DNA of 64,000 nt from Asticcacaulis sp. AC466. GTDB lineage: Bacteria; Pseudomonadota; Alphaproteobacteria; Caulobacterales; Caulobacteraceae. Shown one piece after another: positions 1 to 7,833 of the stretch. A program made the position numbers and the translations under genes. The notes beneath the pieces are model-generated. The model searched no databases, was not told the DNA's origin, and saw only the letters and a list, made by a program, of their open reading frames with translations. Position 1 is the stretch's first letter. Every line of letters starts with the position of its first letter. Where the stretch lies: NCBI RefSeq assembly GCF_000495815.1, contig NZ_AWGE01000017.1, forward strand, positions 1-64,000, given 5' to 3'.

Positions 1-284
1 GGAAAATCTTCAAAGCCAGCATACATGGCGTAACCCGCATAATTGGCATATGGTGCATAAGCCCCGCGACGCCCCCATGGAGCGAAGCTGTATCCGCGCC
101 AGCTTTTCTTAGCTTTATTGGTGATGAGAAAATTGTCACTCATCACCTCGCCTAAGTACCGTCCATCCCTGGCATAAACGTCATTCCCATTGAAATGGCC
201 CACGTGCTTCCCGTCATAAGTCCAGAGATCATCGACATCTCTGTAACCAAAACACTGTCCACTCCATGTCCACATCCATTGCAT
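1..284 (-). CDS. 4-fold beta-flower family protein, N-terminal part
   Basis: Ninety-four codons run leftward from an ATG at 284 and leave the window at its left edge. A GGAG stands 8 nt before the start, and an in-frame TAG lies upstream, so the start is well fixed. Visible are short repeated strand-turn units, such as LWTYDGKHVGHFNG and VYARDGRYLGEV, then DNFLITNKAKKS and a tyrosine/glycine-rich stretch ending GYAMYAGFEDFP. This is the layout I associate with the small 4-fold beta-flower domain family, whose molecular function is unknown to me. There is no signal peptide or membrane segment. The gene starts 48 nt after the stop of the OLD-type nuclease gene on the same strand, so the two are probably co-transcribed. 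Base composition is AT-richer than the chromosome to the right. The family assignment is from memory of its sequence pattern. Confidence 0.7.
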   Translation of the reverse strand, partial: MQWMWTWSGQCFGYRDVDDLWTYDGKHVGHFNGNDVYARDGRYLGEVMSDNFLITNKAKKSWRGYSFAPWGRRGAYAPYANYAGYAMYAGFEDF

Positions 285-331
285 TTTTTCATCTCCGTCT
301 ACCGCATTCCGGCCTTCCTTGGCGGCGCTAG

Positions 332-2143
332 TTATTGTTTCGTAGTCAAGCTACCGACATATTCAACAAGCCCGGACAAAGACGCGCGCTTGTTTTCGAT
401 AAGCCATGACGTCAATGTTACCGAATGTGTAGTCTTTCGGAATATGAAAGCCGCATCCGTAAGGCTGTTAAACAGGTTTTTTAAAAGGTTCGGCGCGTGG
501 CATCGTTCGAGCCATTCGGGCTTGGAAAAGTCGCCCGTCCAAACGGCTCCATTTGCATAATCTTCGCCGTGTTCCACAATCCATGCTGTCACCTGTTCCG
601 GAGTAATGTGGAGATCGGACCCGTATTTTATGGCTTCAGCTACCAGGACTGCCGAAATAGCATCAGGGTCTAGGATGTAATTTTCGTAAGTGAGGCGAGG
701 AAGGAACTTAACCCGGTGTTGGGTCCGCCGTTCAATATCCGCTATTAGAGAATCGGACCGATCTTCTCGGTCCAGATTGAATGATAACGTCGGAGGAACA
801 AGGCTCGCTCCCGCCGTGAGATTATCATAAATCTCCATAATGGCGGTGGCGTCAGACTTGGTCTCCAGATCCCCCGTATTTCTCAATGATACAAAGGAAA
901 CGCCTATAGGGCGCGGGTCCAGCAATGCGGCGATTTTCGGGAAGCACTCACGCTCCGTTGGCCCTTCGACCCAAACAATGCGGTCTGCGCCAAACACATC
1001 CGACAGCGACACGCCGATATCGTTGAGCAATCGCTGCATATCATCGATTGAGGACTTATTGAATTCCTCAACGACACTTTCTTCTCCATTCCAGTGTACG
1101 GAGTGAATCGTGTCCGGTTCGGCCACAGCAATCAGTTCCGGCGCGTGTGTCGAAATGATGTACTGATTACGATCATACTGCTTTAAAATCCTGATAAGCT
1201 TTTTCGCCGCACCTGGGTGAAGAAAGCTGTTCGGCTCATCGATAGCTAGAACGTTTTCGGTTCTAGTCATGGCGACATATAAGATCGCCAGCACCTGTCC
1301 TATGCCCGTGCCACATTCTTCAAGGGGAATGCAAAGGTCGTCGCGCTCTGAAGATGGATTAACAGTCCATATGCGAACATTGACATTATTGTTAATAGTT
1401 GGAACAACTACGACATTGAAAACGCCGGGAAATATCTCCCGCAGATGCTCGTTGAAGCGCTCAAATTTCCGGATATTTCCCTGTAATTTCAGTAGAACGG
1501 CAGGCAGATTCTGAGCGTCAAATGTTAAGATGTCAGTATCTTGCACCGGGCAAGTTCCAATATTCAGGCGTTCCGGGCGGAATACATAAAATTGGGCAGA
1601 GACAACCTGATTAAGTAATTCCGGAAATTGATCGGGCGTATTCATAGATGGGCCAGAAAATTGAATATGCTGTCTGTCAGGAGATAAGTGCAATGTGATT
1701 GAGCGTCGATCGTCAGTTTGTACAAATTGCTTGTGTGCGGGATAGTCGTGGCTAGAAACAGTATTACCTACATTGTTTAGATTAGCGACAAAGCTGAATG
1801 AACGTGCACCTGCGGAGAATAGCTGATCTACCTGAGATTGAGGATCATTTGGTGCAATGGCAATTTGCCATTTATTACCGTGTTGTATTTGTACCGTCTT
1901 CAGTTCTGAGCCGCTGACAGATAATTGAGTCGCGACTATTGAAGTGGGAACAATATTCTTTGGATCGGTCGTCAGTCCGCGATAAGGCTTTGACGATGTA
2001 CCGGTGAACCGCAGTGCTTCCAGAAGCGCCGTTTTACCTGAATTATTCTGACCAACAATGACGTTGAATCCTGCGCCGAAATTGATCTCCCCACTGTCCC
2101 GGAAGCCTTTGTAGTTTGTAATGCGCAGTTTTTCGATCTTCAT
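332..2143 (-). CDS. OLD-family ATP-dependent endonuclease (AAA ATPase + TOPRIM)
   Basis: A 603-residue protein joining an SMC/RecF-like ABC ATPase to a C-terminal TOPRIM nuclease domain. Walker A is GQNNSGKT (31-38), a signature-like LEECGTGIGQ lies at 274-283, Walker B is LAIDEPNSFLHP (299-310) and the H-loop is STHAPE (331-336). TOPRIM follows with VWVEGPTE (390-397, acidic E393), the acidic cluster LDREDRSD (457-464) and ENYILDP (487-493). OLD enzymes are ATP-controlled DNA nucleases; several classes work in phage defence, either alone or with a UvrD helicase (Gabija) or a reverse transcriptase. No helicase or reverse transcriptase is in view; the only co-directional partner is the beta-flower protein 48 nt downstream. 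It is AT-richer than its right-hand neighbours and lies inside the tRNA-bounded segment, so horizontal acquisition is likely. The nuclease role is inferred from motifs. Confidence 0.88.
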   Translation of the reverse strand: MKIEKLRITNYKGFRDSGEINFGAGFNVIVGQNNSGKTALLEALRFTGTSSKPYRGLTTDPKNIVPTSIVATQLSVSGSELKTVQIQHGNKWQIAIAPNDPQSQVDQLFSAGARSFSFVANLNNVGNTVSSHDYPAHKQFVQTDDRRSITLHLSPDRQHIQFSGPSMNTPDQFPELLNQVVSAQFYVFRPERLNIGTCPVQDTDILTFDAQNLPAVLLKLQGNIRKFERFNEHLREIFPGVFNVVVVPTINNNVNVRIWTVNPSSERDDLCIPLEECGTGIGQVLAILYVAMTRTENVLAIDEPNSFLHPGAAKKLIRILKQYDRNQYIISTHAPELIAVAEPDTIHSVHWNGEESVVEEFNKSSIDDMQRLLNDIGVSLSDVFGADRIVWVEGPTERECFPKIAALLDPRPIGVSFVSLRNTGDLETKSDATAIMEIYDNLTAGASLVPPTLSFNLDREDRSDSLIADIERRTQHRVKFLPRLTYENYILDPDAISAVLVAEAIKYGSDLHITPEQVTAWIVEHGEDYANGAVWTGDFSKPEWLERCHAPNLLKNLFNSLTDAAFIFRKTTHSVTLTSWLIENKRASLSGLVEYVGSLTTKQ

Positions 2144-2236
2144 TGCCGCCCCGGAATCGAAAGGTCATTTTCTGACAACCTAACGACGAATACGCACTAG
2201 TTACAAGCGGGAAGCCATGGCAGTGATGCTAACGAG

Positions 2237-2490
2237 CTATTTTCCTTGTCGTCCCCTTCTCCCCTCAGCCGCGCAGTTTCCAACCTCCGCCTTTGTCCGC
2301 TCGCTGATGAGCGCAAGTTCAAACTCGGCAATCGCCCAAGAACCGAAGGATCAGCTTGCCGCCTTGAGGTCCAGGTGTCGATAGCCTCTGTCAGCGAGTG
2401 GAATTTCATTTCTTGACTTTCCAGCTTCTCAATCGTTTCCAGCAGATGGCGTAGCGAGCGCGCCAGCCGGTCGAACTGCCAGACGACTAA
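2237..2490 (-). pseudogene. Serine recombinase (resolvase/invertase) remnant
   Basis: Read leftward, this stretch encodes pieces of the catalytic core of a Pin/Tn3-type serine recombinase, but in three frames. LVVWQFDRLARSLRHLLE and FHSLTEAIDT are in one frame (2490-2374). GKLILRFLG follows in a second. IAEFELALISERTKAE then continues in a third and ends at the TAG at 2237-2239. In an intact enzyme these blocks are contiguous (LVVWKLDRLGRS, SLTEAIDT, GKLIFHVFGAIAEFE, LIRERT). At least two frameshifts are therefore present, and the N-terminal catalytic serine region is missing. The fragment adjoins the tRNA 3' remnant at 2511-2538 and marks decayed mobility functions at the edge of an island. 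An open frame spans it, but its ends have no family resemblance. Confidence 0.8.
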
Positions 2491-2510
2491 TCTGCCAGGA
2501 GCAATCCTAT

Positions 2511-2538
2511 GCCGGTTCGATCCCGGCTGGCCGCACCA
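2511..2538 (+). other. tRNA 3'-end fragment, probable attachment-site remnant
   Basis: The 28 nt read as a complete T-arm (GCCGG, loop TTCGATC, CCGGC) followed by a 7-nt acceptor strand TGGCCGC, discriminator A and CCA. No anticodon or D-arm precedes it; that sequence is instead the recombinase remnant. A tRNA whose 5' strand begins GCGGCCA, as many bacterial tRNA-Leu genes do, would supply it. Tyrosine integrases commonly use the 3' end of a tRNA gene and leave such a duplicate at the far end of the inserted element. The orientation predicts that the element extends to the left with the intact tRNA beyond position 1, and that the original chromosome resumes to the right with alkB. Confidence 0.7.
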
Positions 2539-2607
2539 CCTCCTTAGAGGCGTGATCGTTTTCCATCTTTTAGTCTGTCCACGCGGTTGATTTTGGTGGT
2601 CATTTAT

Positions 2608-2622
2608 GTTCTCTTTTTGTTC
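2608..2622 (+). promoter_or_regulatory. SOS box (LexA operator) upstream of alkB
   Basis: GTTCTCTTTTTGTTC is a perfect match to GTTC-N7-GTTC, the LexA operator form established for alphaproteobacteria including Caulobacter. It ends 18 bp before the alkB start codon, where it would overlap the promoter or transcription start. DNA-damage induction of alkB by relief of LexA repression is inferred. Confidence 0.75.
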
Positions 2623-2640
2623 TAAATTTGAGAGCGCAGA

Positions 2641-3237
2641 ATGGCTGCACAGTCCCCATTGTCCCTGTTTGAAGAGGCGCCGCTTCCGGGCCTCGCCTAT
2701 CGCGATGGCTATATTTCGGCGGAGGAAGAAGCGGCACTGATCGCTCACATCGACCGTCAGCCCTGGTCGATGGAATTGCTGCGCCGTCGCCAATGGTATG
2801 GTTGGGCGCCGGATGACACGGCTTACGGCTCACCACAGGAATATCAGCCGCAGCCCATGCCGGAGTGGATGCGCTGGCTGGCCGACCGCTTGCACCAAGA
2901 CGCGATCTTTGCCGGCGTACCGGAGCGGGCGCTTGTCAACGAATATCATCCCGGTCAGGGGATCGGGGCGCATAAGGACCGCGATGTCGATCGTATCCGG
3001 TCGGTGGCGATTATCAGCCTGGGGGCGCCGATCATGATGGAATTTACCCGCCTCGGCCATGATTCCCGCACGCATTATCTTTATCCGCGCAGCCTGCTGA
3101 CCATGAGCGGAGAGGCGCGGGACAAATGGATGCACGGCATTGTGGGGCGAAAATCCGATCGTGTCGGCGGCCTGATCATGCCCAGGGGCCGGCGCATATC
3201 GGTGACGTTCCGATTTGTCGCGCCTAGAGCGAAATAA
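2641..3237 (+). CDS. alkB: AlkB-type alpha-ketoglutarate-dependent dealkylase
   Basis: A 198-residue 2-oxoglutarate/Fe(II) dioxygenase of the AlkB group, which oxidatively removes alkyl lesions (1-methyladenine, 3-methylcytosine) from DNA or RNA. NEYHPGQGIGAHKD places the first iron ligands at H111 and D113, WMHGI gives the third at H165, and RRISVTFR (184-191) carries the arginines that hold 2-oxoglutarate. A GAGAG precedes the ATG and an SOS box lies just upstream. It is shorter than E. coli AlkB and closer to the compact AlkB homologues common in Proteobacteria. Its last codons and TAA stop (from 3224) lie within a palindromic repeat, so the C-terminus may have been altered by repeat insertion. 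It is convergent with the pseudouridine synthase gene. Confidence 0.9.
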   Translation: MAAQSPLSLFEEAPLPGLAYRDGYISAEEEAALIAHIDRQPWSMELLRRRQWYGWAPDDTAYGSPQEYQPQPMPEWMRWLADRLHQDAIFAGVPERALVNEYHPGQGIGAHKDRDVDRIRSVAIISLGAPIMMEFTRLGHDSRTHYLYPRSLLTMSGEARDKWMHGIVGRKSDRVGGLIMPRGRRISVTFRFVAPRAK

Positions 3238-3328
3238 TTTTAAATCGAATCATTATTTCGCTCTAGGTATCTGATTTGCATCATGTTTTTCCAAAAAGTG
3301 GCGTCCACTTTTTGGCATGATGCTCTAG
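3224..3328. repeat. Interspersed CTAGAGC...GCTCTAG palindromic repeat
   Basis: The element runs from CTAGAGC to GCTCTAG and folds into two hairpins. The first has 15-bp perfect arms, 3224-3238 and 3252-3266, starting CTAGAGCGAAATAAT. The second has arms CCAAAAAGTGG (3291-3301) and CCACTTTTTGG (3305-3315), extended by GCATCATG (3278-3285) and CATGATGC (3316-3323). The left arm supplies the alkB stop and the right end supplies the TAG of the pseudouridine synthase gene. A related element lies at 31066-31150. The hairpins probably also end transcription of both convergent genes. Confidence 0.8.
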
Positions 3329-4086
3329 CCCCGAATGATCGCAGCGCGTTCCTCTGGCGTGAGATAGCGCCATTGTCCTTCCGGCAAGTCGCCGATCCGC
3401 AACGGTCCGATGCGGACGCGATACAGGTCGATAACCCGCAGTTCACACATGTCGCACATACGGCGAATCTGGCGATTGCGGCCTTCCTTCAGGATAAAGG
3501 TCAGCGACTGGTCTCCGGTTTGGATCACCTTGGCCGGCTTGAGCTGGCGGCCATCCAGTTCCAGGCCGTGGCGCAGCCACTTCAGCTTTTCCTCGAAAAT
3601 CGGACCACGCACCTGAACACGGTATTCCTTTTCGAGGTCGCTCTCCGGACCGATGATCGCCTTGGCCAGGACGCCATCGTCGGACAGGATGAGCAGGCCG
3701 CGCGAATCCTTGTCGAGGCGTCCCACCGGCGCCAGCTTGGTCGTAAAGTCGGGATAGACATGGGCCGGACCGAAGACGTTGGCACGCCGGATCATGCGCA
3801 CGGCGGGCGTTTCACCGGGCTCGGGTTGGCCCGACACAATGCCGATGGGCTTGTGGTAGACGATTGTCATGCGGGCATCGAGCGCTTCCGCGCCGCCCTG
3901 GTCGAGCGTCAGCACCTGACCGGACATGATCTTGTGCCCGGCGCTGGTGACCGTTTCGCCGTCAATACGCACCAGGCCCTGTTCGATCAGGTCGTCGGCT
4001 TCACGCCGAGAACAGACACCGCTCTGCGCCAGCCATTTGTTGACGCGCATCGGCTCATCGCCGTCATAGGTTTTGGTAATGGACAT
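3325..4086 (-). CDS. 23S rRNA pseudouridine synthase, RluF/RsuA family
   Basis: A 253-residue pseudouridine synthase that isomerises a uridine in rRNA. An N-terminal S4 RNA-binding domain (MRVNKWLAQSGVCSRREAD, about residues 13-60) precedes the catalytic domain, whose signature GRLDKDSRGLL carries the nucleophilic aspartate. GRNRQIRRMCD and the ending LPEGQWRYLTPEE resemble RluF more than RluB or RluE, so the 23S site modified by RluF is the best guess. It has a usual length for the group. It is divergent from the M23 peptidase gene, 56 bp away. The stop codon TAG is supplied by the repeat at 3224-3328. Confidence 0.85.
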   Translation of the reverse strand: MSITKTYDGDEPMRVNKWLAQSGVCSRREADDLIEQGLVRIDGETVTSAGHKIMSGQVLTLDQGGAEALDARMTIVYHKPIGIVSGQPEPGETPAVRMIRRANVFGPAHVYPDFTTKLAPVGRLDKDSRGLLILSDDGVLAKAIIGPESDLEKEYRVQVRGPIFEEKLKWLRHGLELDGRQLKPAKVIQTGDQSLTFILKEGRNRQIRRMCDMCELRVIDLYRVRIGPLRIGDLPEGQWRYLTPEERAAIIRG

Positions 4087-4142
4087 GTCCGTCTCGTACA
4101 GCGTGATTGCCGGGCCGGCAAGTCCGGGCTAAGGTCGCACGG

Positions 4143-4793
4143 ATGACGTACGACCGCTTTATCGACTGGCTGGCCACCGCGCCGCCCCGCGCTGAAATCA
4201 TGCCAGGGGTGCACGCTGGTTACACGCCCATTCGCCTCGACGATGCCGGCGCGCGCGCTTTGGGGCTGCAAAACGGTTTGCCCGGCGATGCCGTTCTGGC
4301 GCCGGGGCTGCTTATCGGCGGCTATGACGAGGAGCGGGCCATCTATTCGGGACCGGTATTTGAGGCTGGTGGGGGAGAAGCGCGGACCATACATCTGGGC
4401 ATAGATATCTTCGAAGCCGCCGGCACGCCTGTGTTTGCGCCATTGGCTGGACGCGTGCACAGCTTCCAGGACAATGCCAACCCGAAGGACTACGGCCCAA
4501 CCCTCATTCTGGAACATGCCGTCACATCCGAACTGATTTTTTACACCCTCTATGGCCACCTCAGCCGTGACAGCCTGGACGGCGTTGTGGAGGGGATGGC
4601 GGTGATGGCAGGACAAAACATCGCCCGCCTTGGCGCAGCCGACGTCAATGGCGACTGGCCGCCACATCTGCATTTTCAGATCATTCTGGATATGCAGGGC
4701 AGGCGAGGGGACTATCCCGGGGTATTCAAAAAGAGCGAGCGCGACCAATGGAAACGAATCTGTCCCGATCCGGCCCCTCTGCTGGGGCTGTAA
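4143..4793 (+). CDS. M23 (LytM-type) peptidase-domain protein
   Basis: A 216-residue protein with a C-terminal peptidase M23 domain, a zinc-dependent fold that cuts glycyl bonds in peptidoglycan. The ligand motifs are present: HLGIDIF (H and D), YGHLS and HLHFQ. No signal peptide or membrane segment is evident, unlike secreted LytM factors. Related cytosolic M23 domains are found fused to aminotransferases or phosphotransferases, so a non-wall substrate is possible. The ATG at 4143 was chosen because AAGG precedes it and MTYDRFIDWL looks like a natural N-terminus. Its TAA overlaps the next start (TAATG), which suggests coupled translation with the cytochrome/sorbosone dehydrogenase gene. Confidence 0.82.
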   Translation: MTYDRFIDWLATAPPRAEIMPGVHAGYTPIRLDDAGARALGLQNGLPGDAVLAPGLLIGGYDEERAIYSGPVFEAGGGEARTIHLGIDIFEAAGTPVFAPLAGRVHSFQDNANPKDYGPTLILEHAVTSELIFYTLYGHLSRDSLDGVVEGMAVMAGQNIARLGAADVNGDWPPHLHFQIILDMQGRRGDYPGVFKKSERDQWKRICPDPAPLLGL

Positions 4794-6439
4794 TGCGCCG
4801 CCTGTTCGGCGGTCTGTTCCTGCTGCTGGCCAGCACCTTGCCCGCCTGCTCCCAGGCGGCGTCCCCGGCGGACATCGCCGCCGGCAAGCAGGTTTTTGCT
4901 GCCAATTGCTCCCTGTGCCATGACGCCAGCCCGGCGAAAGCCGCCTTTCAAGGGCCCGCCCTGTTCGGCGTTGTCGGGCGAAAAGTCGGGTCGGTTGAGG
5001 GCTTTGACTATACCGAGGCGCTAAAGACGGCGCATGCGCGCGGGGAGACCTGGTCGGATACCAATCTGGACGCCTATCTGGCCGATCCACAAAAGGCCAT
5101 GCCGGGAACCGCCATGCCGGTCAGTGTCGAGGATGCCACCGAGCGCCGCACCCTGATTGCCTATCTGTCGTCCCTGACCGGCGACGGACCGGCCACCGCA
5201 GCCAAGGCCGCGGCGAAGGGCACGGACACGCGCGACTGGCGCCAGGATGCGCCGGGTGTCGTCCACCGCGTCACCGTGGCGGACCTGCCCAAGCCGTTCG
5301 CCAGCGAATCCGCCGGCAATGGCCCGAAATATGTAGCGCCGGCCGATGATTTCCTGCCGAAGGTTCCGGCGGGCTTCACCGTCTCGGTTTTCCAGACTGG
5401 GTTGGAACGGCCGCGCAATATGCGCACGGCGCCCAATGGCGATCTCTATGTCACGGAGGCCGGCGCTGGTCGCCTCAGCGTCTACCGCAACAAAAACGGC
5501 GTGCTGAGCCGGGTGCGTGAAACCGTGGCCGAAGGATTGGATGACCCGTTCGGCATCGCTTTCCACGACAACTATGTCTACATCGGAACGCCGGGAGCCG
5601 TCGTACGGGTGGCCATGACGGGCGGCAAGGTGGAAACCGTTGTGCCGAAATTGTCGACCACCGGCGGCCATTCCAGCCGCGATATCGCGTTTTCACCTGA
5701 CGGCCAATACATGTATGTCAGCGTCGGCTCCGCCTCCAACGTCGCCGAAGGCATGGGCAAGCCGCCCGAAGGCTTCGTGGCCAGCCACGCGCTGGGCGAA
5801 AGCTGGGGCAGTGAGTTGGGACGCGCCTTGGTCTTGCGGTTCAAGCCTGACGGCAGCGACCGCCAGGTGTATGCCACCGGCATCCGCAATTGCGTGGGAT
5901 TGGCCGTGCGCCCTGGCACCAATGAGGTCTATTGCACCACCAACGAACGCGATACGCTGGGTGACGAGCTGGTGCCGGATTATTTCACCCAGGTCGATCA
6001 GGGGCAGTTCTTCGGCTGGCCCTGGTATTATCTCGGTGACAACGAAGACCCACGCCAGGCCGGAATGCGTCCCGACCTGAAGGGCAAGATCGCTTTGCCA
6101 GATGTGCTCTTCGGATCGCATTCCGCGCCGCTGGGGCTCACCTTCTATCAGGCGCCCGCCGATGCCACGGCCCCGTTCCCGTCGTCCTATGATGGCGTCG
6201 CGTTCGTAGCCTTGCATGGCTCATGGAACCGTGCGCAACGTACGGGTTCGAAGGTGGTCTTGGTCCGGTTTCAGAACGGCCAGCCGACCGGCGATTATGA
6301 GGACTTCCTCACCGGCTTCATCATCGACGACAAAAAGGTTTCCGGCCGGCCGGTCGCGGTCGCGGTCGGTCCGGAAGGGGCGCTGTACATCTCCGACGAT
6401 GCGGGCAACCGTATCTGGCGCGTGACGGCTAAACCCTGA
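4793..6439 (+). CDS. Cytochrome c / PQQ-type sorbosone dehydrogenase fusion
   Basis: A 548-residue exported protein. The N-terminus (MRRLFGGLFLLLASTLPAC) ends in a plausible lipobox LPAC, so it may be an outer-membrane or periplasmic lipoprotein. A class I cytochrome c domain follows with NCSLCHDA as the haem site and PGTAMPV as the likely methionine ligand. After a linker, a six-bladed propeller of the L-sorbosone/soluble glucose dehydrogenase type fills the rest (ERPRNMRTAPNGDLYVTEAG, RNCVGLAVRPGTNEVYCTTN, ALYISDDAGNRIWRV). The family oxidises sugars with PQQ; the fused haem domain would take the electrons. The substrate is unknown. It is coupled to the M23 gene upstream, and its 3' end overlaps the convergent modC by 11 bp. 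Confidence 0.85.
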   Translation: MRRLFGGLFLLLASTLPACSQAASPADIAAGKQVFAANCSLCHDASPAKAAFQGPALFGVVGRKVGSVEGFDYTEALKTAHARGETWSDTNLDAYLADPQKAMPGTAMPVSVEDATERRTLIAYLSSLTGDGPATAAKAAAKGTDTRDWRQDAPGVVHRVTVADLPKPFASESAGNGPKYVAPADDFLPKVPAGFTVSVFQTGLERPRNMRTAPNGDLYVTEAGAGRLSVYRNKNGVLSRVRETVAEGLDDPFGIAFHDNYVYIGTPGAVVRVAMTGGKVETVVPKLSTTGGHSSRDIAFSPDGQYMYVSVGSASNVAEGMGKPPEGFVASHALGESWGSELGRALVLRFKPDGSDRQVYATGIRNCVGLAVRPGTNEVYCTTNERDTLGDELVPDYFTQVDQGQFFGWPWYYLGDNEDPRQAGMRPDLKGKIALPDVLFGSHSAPLGLTFYQAPADATAPFPSSYDGVAFVALHGSWNRAQRTGSKVVLVRFQNGQPTGDYEDFLTGFIIDDKKVSGRPVAVAVGPEGALYISDDAGNRIWRVTAKP

Positions 6440-7163
6440 TACCCGCCTTGAGGGCGGCTTCGGCCAGGGCCCGCACCTGTGCGGGGCTTAGGGCGTCCAG
6501 TTGCGTGGAAAAGGCTGCGTCCGGCGTGTCTATGATCCGTCCTTTCGCCAAACGCAGCACGCGGTCTGCCAGGCGTTCCACCTCGTAGGCATCGTGGCTG
6601 ACATAGAGCACAGGCAGGGCGGTGTCGCGCGACAGCGCGGCGATCATCGGCACGATCTCGGCCTTGGCCTCTCCGTCGAGGCTTGACAGGGGTTCGTCCA
6701 TCAGGAGGATTTCGGGCGCCGAAAACAGGGCACGGGCCAGGGCGACGCGCTGACGTTCGCCGCCCGACAGCTTATCGACCTTGCGCGCCAGTAGCGGCGC
6801 CAGTTTCAGCCGCTCGATCAGGCGTTCGGTTTCCACCGCATGGCCGCCGTTGCGTTTCTGTGCGAAATCGAGATTGCCGCGCACGGTGAGGTGCGGCAGC
6901 AGGGACGCCTCCTGGAAGACATAACCGACGCGGCGGCGGTGCACCGGCACGAAACGCTGGTTGTCCTGCCAGACCTGTTCGCCGATTCTAACGTGGCCGG
7001 TCAGCCGCGTCAGACCGGCAATGGCGCGCAGCAAGGTGGTCTTACCCGCGCCGGACGCCCCCCATATGGCGGTGACGCCGCGTGCCGGTACGATAAAGGC
7101 CGCGTTCAAGGCGAAGCCGCCGGTGTGGCCGTCCAGGGCAATGTCGATCACGGCGTCAGTCAT
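6429..7163 (-). CDS. modC: Molybdate ABC transporter ATPase ModC (short form)
   Basis: A 244-residue ABC ATPase powering molybdate import. Walker A is [10 protein letters not shown], the Q-loop is [11 protein letters not shown], the signature is KLSGGERQR, Walker B is [12 protein letters not shown] and the switch histidine is in [10 protein letters not shown]. Classical ModC is about 350 residues with a C-terminal TOBE/Mop domain that binds oxyanion; here the protein stops soon after the ATPase core, so that regulatory domain is absent. It is the last gene of the porin-modA-VOC-modB-modC operon and overlaps modB by 8 nt. Confidence 0.9.
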   Translation of the reverse strand: MTDAVIDIALDGHTGGFALNAAFIVPARGVTAIWGASGAGKTTLLRAIAGLTRLTGHVRIGEQVWQDNQRFVPVHRRRVGYVFQEASLLPHLTVRGNLDFAQKRNGGHAVETERLIERLKLAPLLARKVDKLSGGERQRVALARALFSAPEILLMDEPLSSLDGEAKAEIVPMIAALSRDTALPVLYVSHDAYEVERLADRVLRLAKGRIIDTPDAAFSTQLDALSPAQVRALAEAALKAGIRV

Positions 7164-7833
7164 GTTGCGGGCTTCCCAGGCGCCGGTCGATGATCAGCAG
7201 GCTCAGCAGGACCGTAAAGGCAAAGACCAGCAACCCGCCGGCCAGGCGATGGGCGTTGGGCCAGTCGAGTTGCTCGACCATCTGCCAGATGCGGATAGAC
7301 ACAACTTCTGTCTTGCCCGGGATAGCGCCGCCGATCATCAGAACGACGCCGAATTCCCCCACCGTATGGGTGAAAACCAGCAGAGCGGCCGTCAGGAAAC
7401 CTTTTCTGGCCATGGGCAGGGCCACCGAGAAAAACGTGTCGAGGGGCGAGGCGCGCAGGGTCGCTGCCACATCGAAGGGGCGCCGTCCCAGATGCTCAAA
7501 GGCGTTGCGGATCGGCTGGACGGCGAAGGGCAGGGAATAGACGATCGATCCGATCACCAGGCCGGCGAAGCTAAAATTAAGGGTGCGGATACCGAAGGGG
7601 TGCAGAAGGGTCATCAGGGGGCTTTGCGGGCCCATGGCGACCAGCAGGTAAAACCCAAGCACGGTCGGCGGCAAAACGATGGGCAGGGCGACAATGGCCG
7701 TAATGATGTCCTTGACCAGGCTGCGGCCGCGCGACAGCCACCAGGCGAGCGGCGTGGCGATGATCAGCAGGCATAGTGTCGTGATCGTCGCCAGGCAAAC
7801 CGTGACCCAGATCGCCGCGCCGACATCTGCCAT
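7156..7833 (-). CDS. modB: Molybdate ABC transporter permease ModB
   Basis: A 225-residue inner-membrane permease with about five hydrophobic helices, beginning with [20 protein letters not shown]. The conserved loop that docks the ATPase is present as [31 protein letters not shown] and the following TEVVSIRIW are typical of ModB. The start codon overlaps the VOC-protein stop (TAATG), and the 3' end overlaps modC. The length is normal. Confidence 0.93.
   Translation of the reverse strand: MADVGAAIWVTVCLATITTLCLLIIATPLAWWLSRGRSLVKDIITAIVALPIVLPPTVLGFYLLVAMGPQSPLMTLLHPFGIRTLNFSFAGLVIGSIVYSLPFAVQPIRNAFEHLGRRPFDVAATLRASPLDTFFSVALPMARKGFLTAALLVFTHTVGEFGVVLMIGGAIPGKTEVVSIRIWQMVEQLDWPNAHRLAGGLLVFAFTVLLSLLIIDRRLGSPQHD

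Noticed and set aside
2544-2603. A 19-residue minus-strand frame (MTTKINRVDRL...) just beyond the SOS box
   Set aside because: It is too short, has no Shine-Dalgarno and no recognisable family. The SOS box is better explained by alkB.
2197-2793. A 198-codon minus-strand open frame across the recombinase remnant and the start of alkB
   Set aside because: Only its middle resembles a recombinase. Both ends are noncoding or antisense to alkB, and the real recombinase motif moves to other frames.
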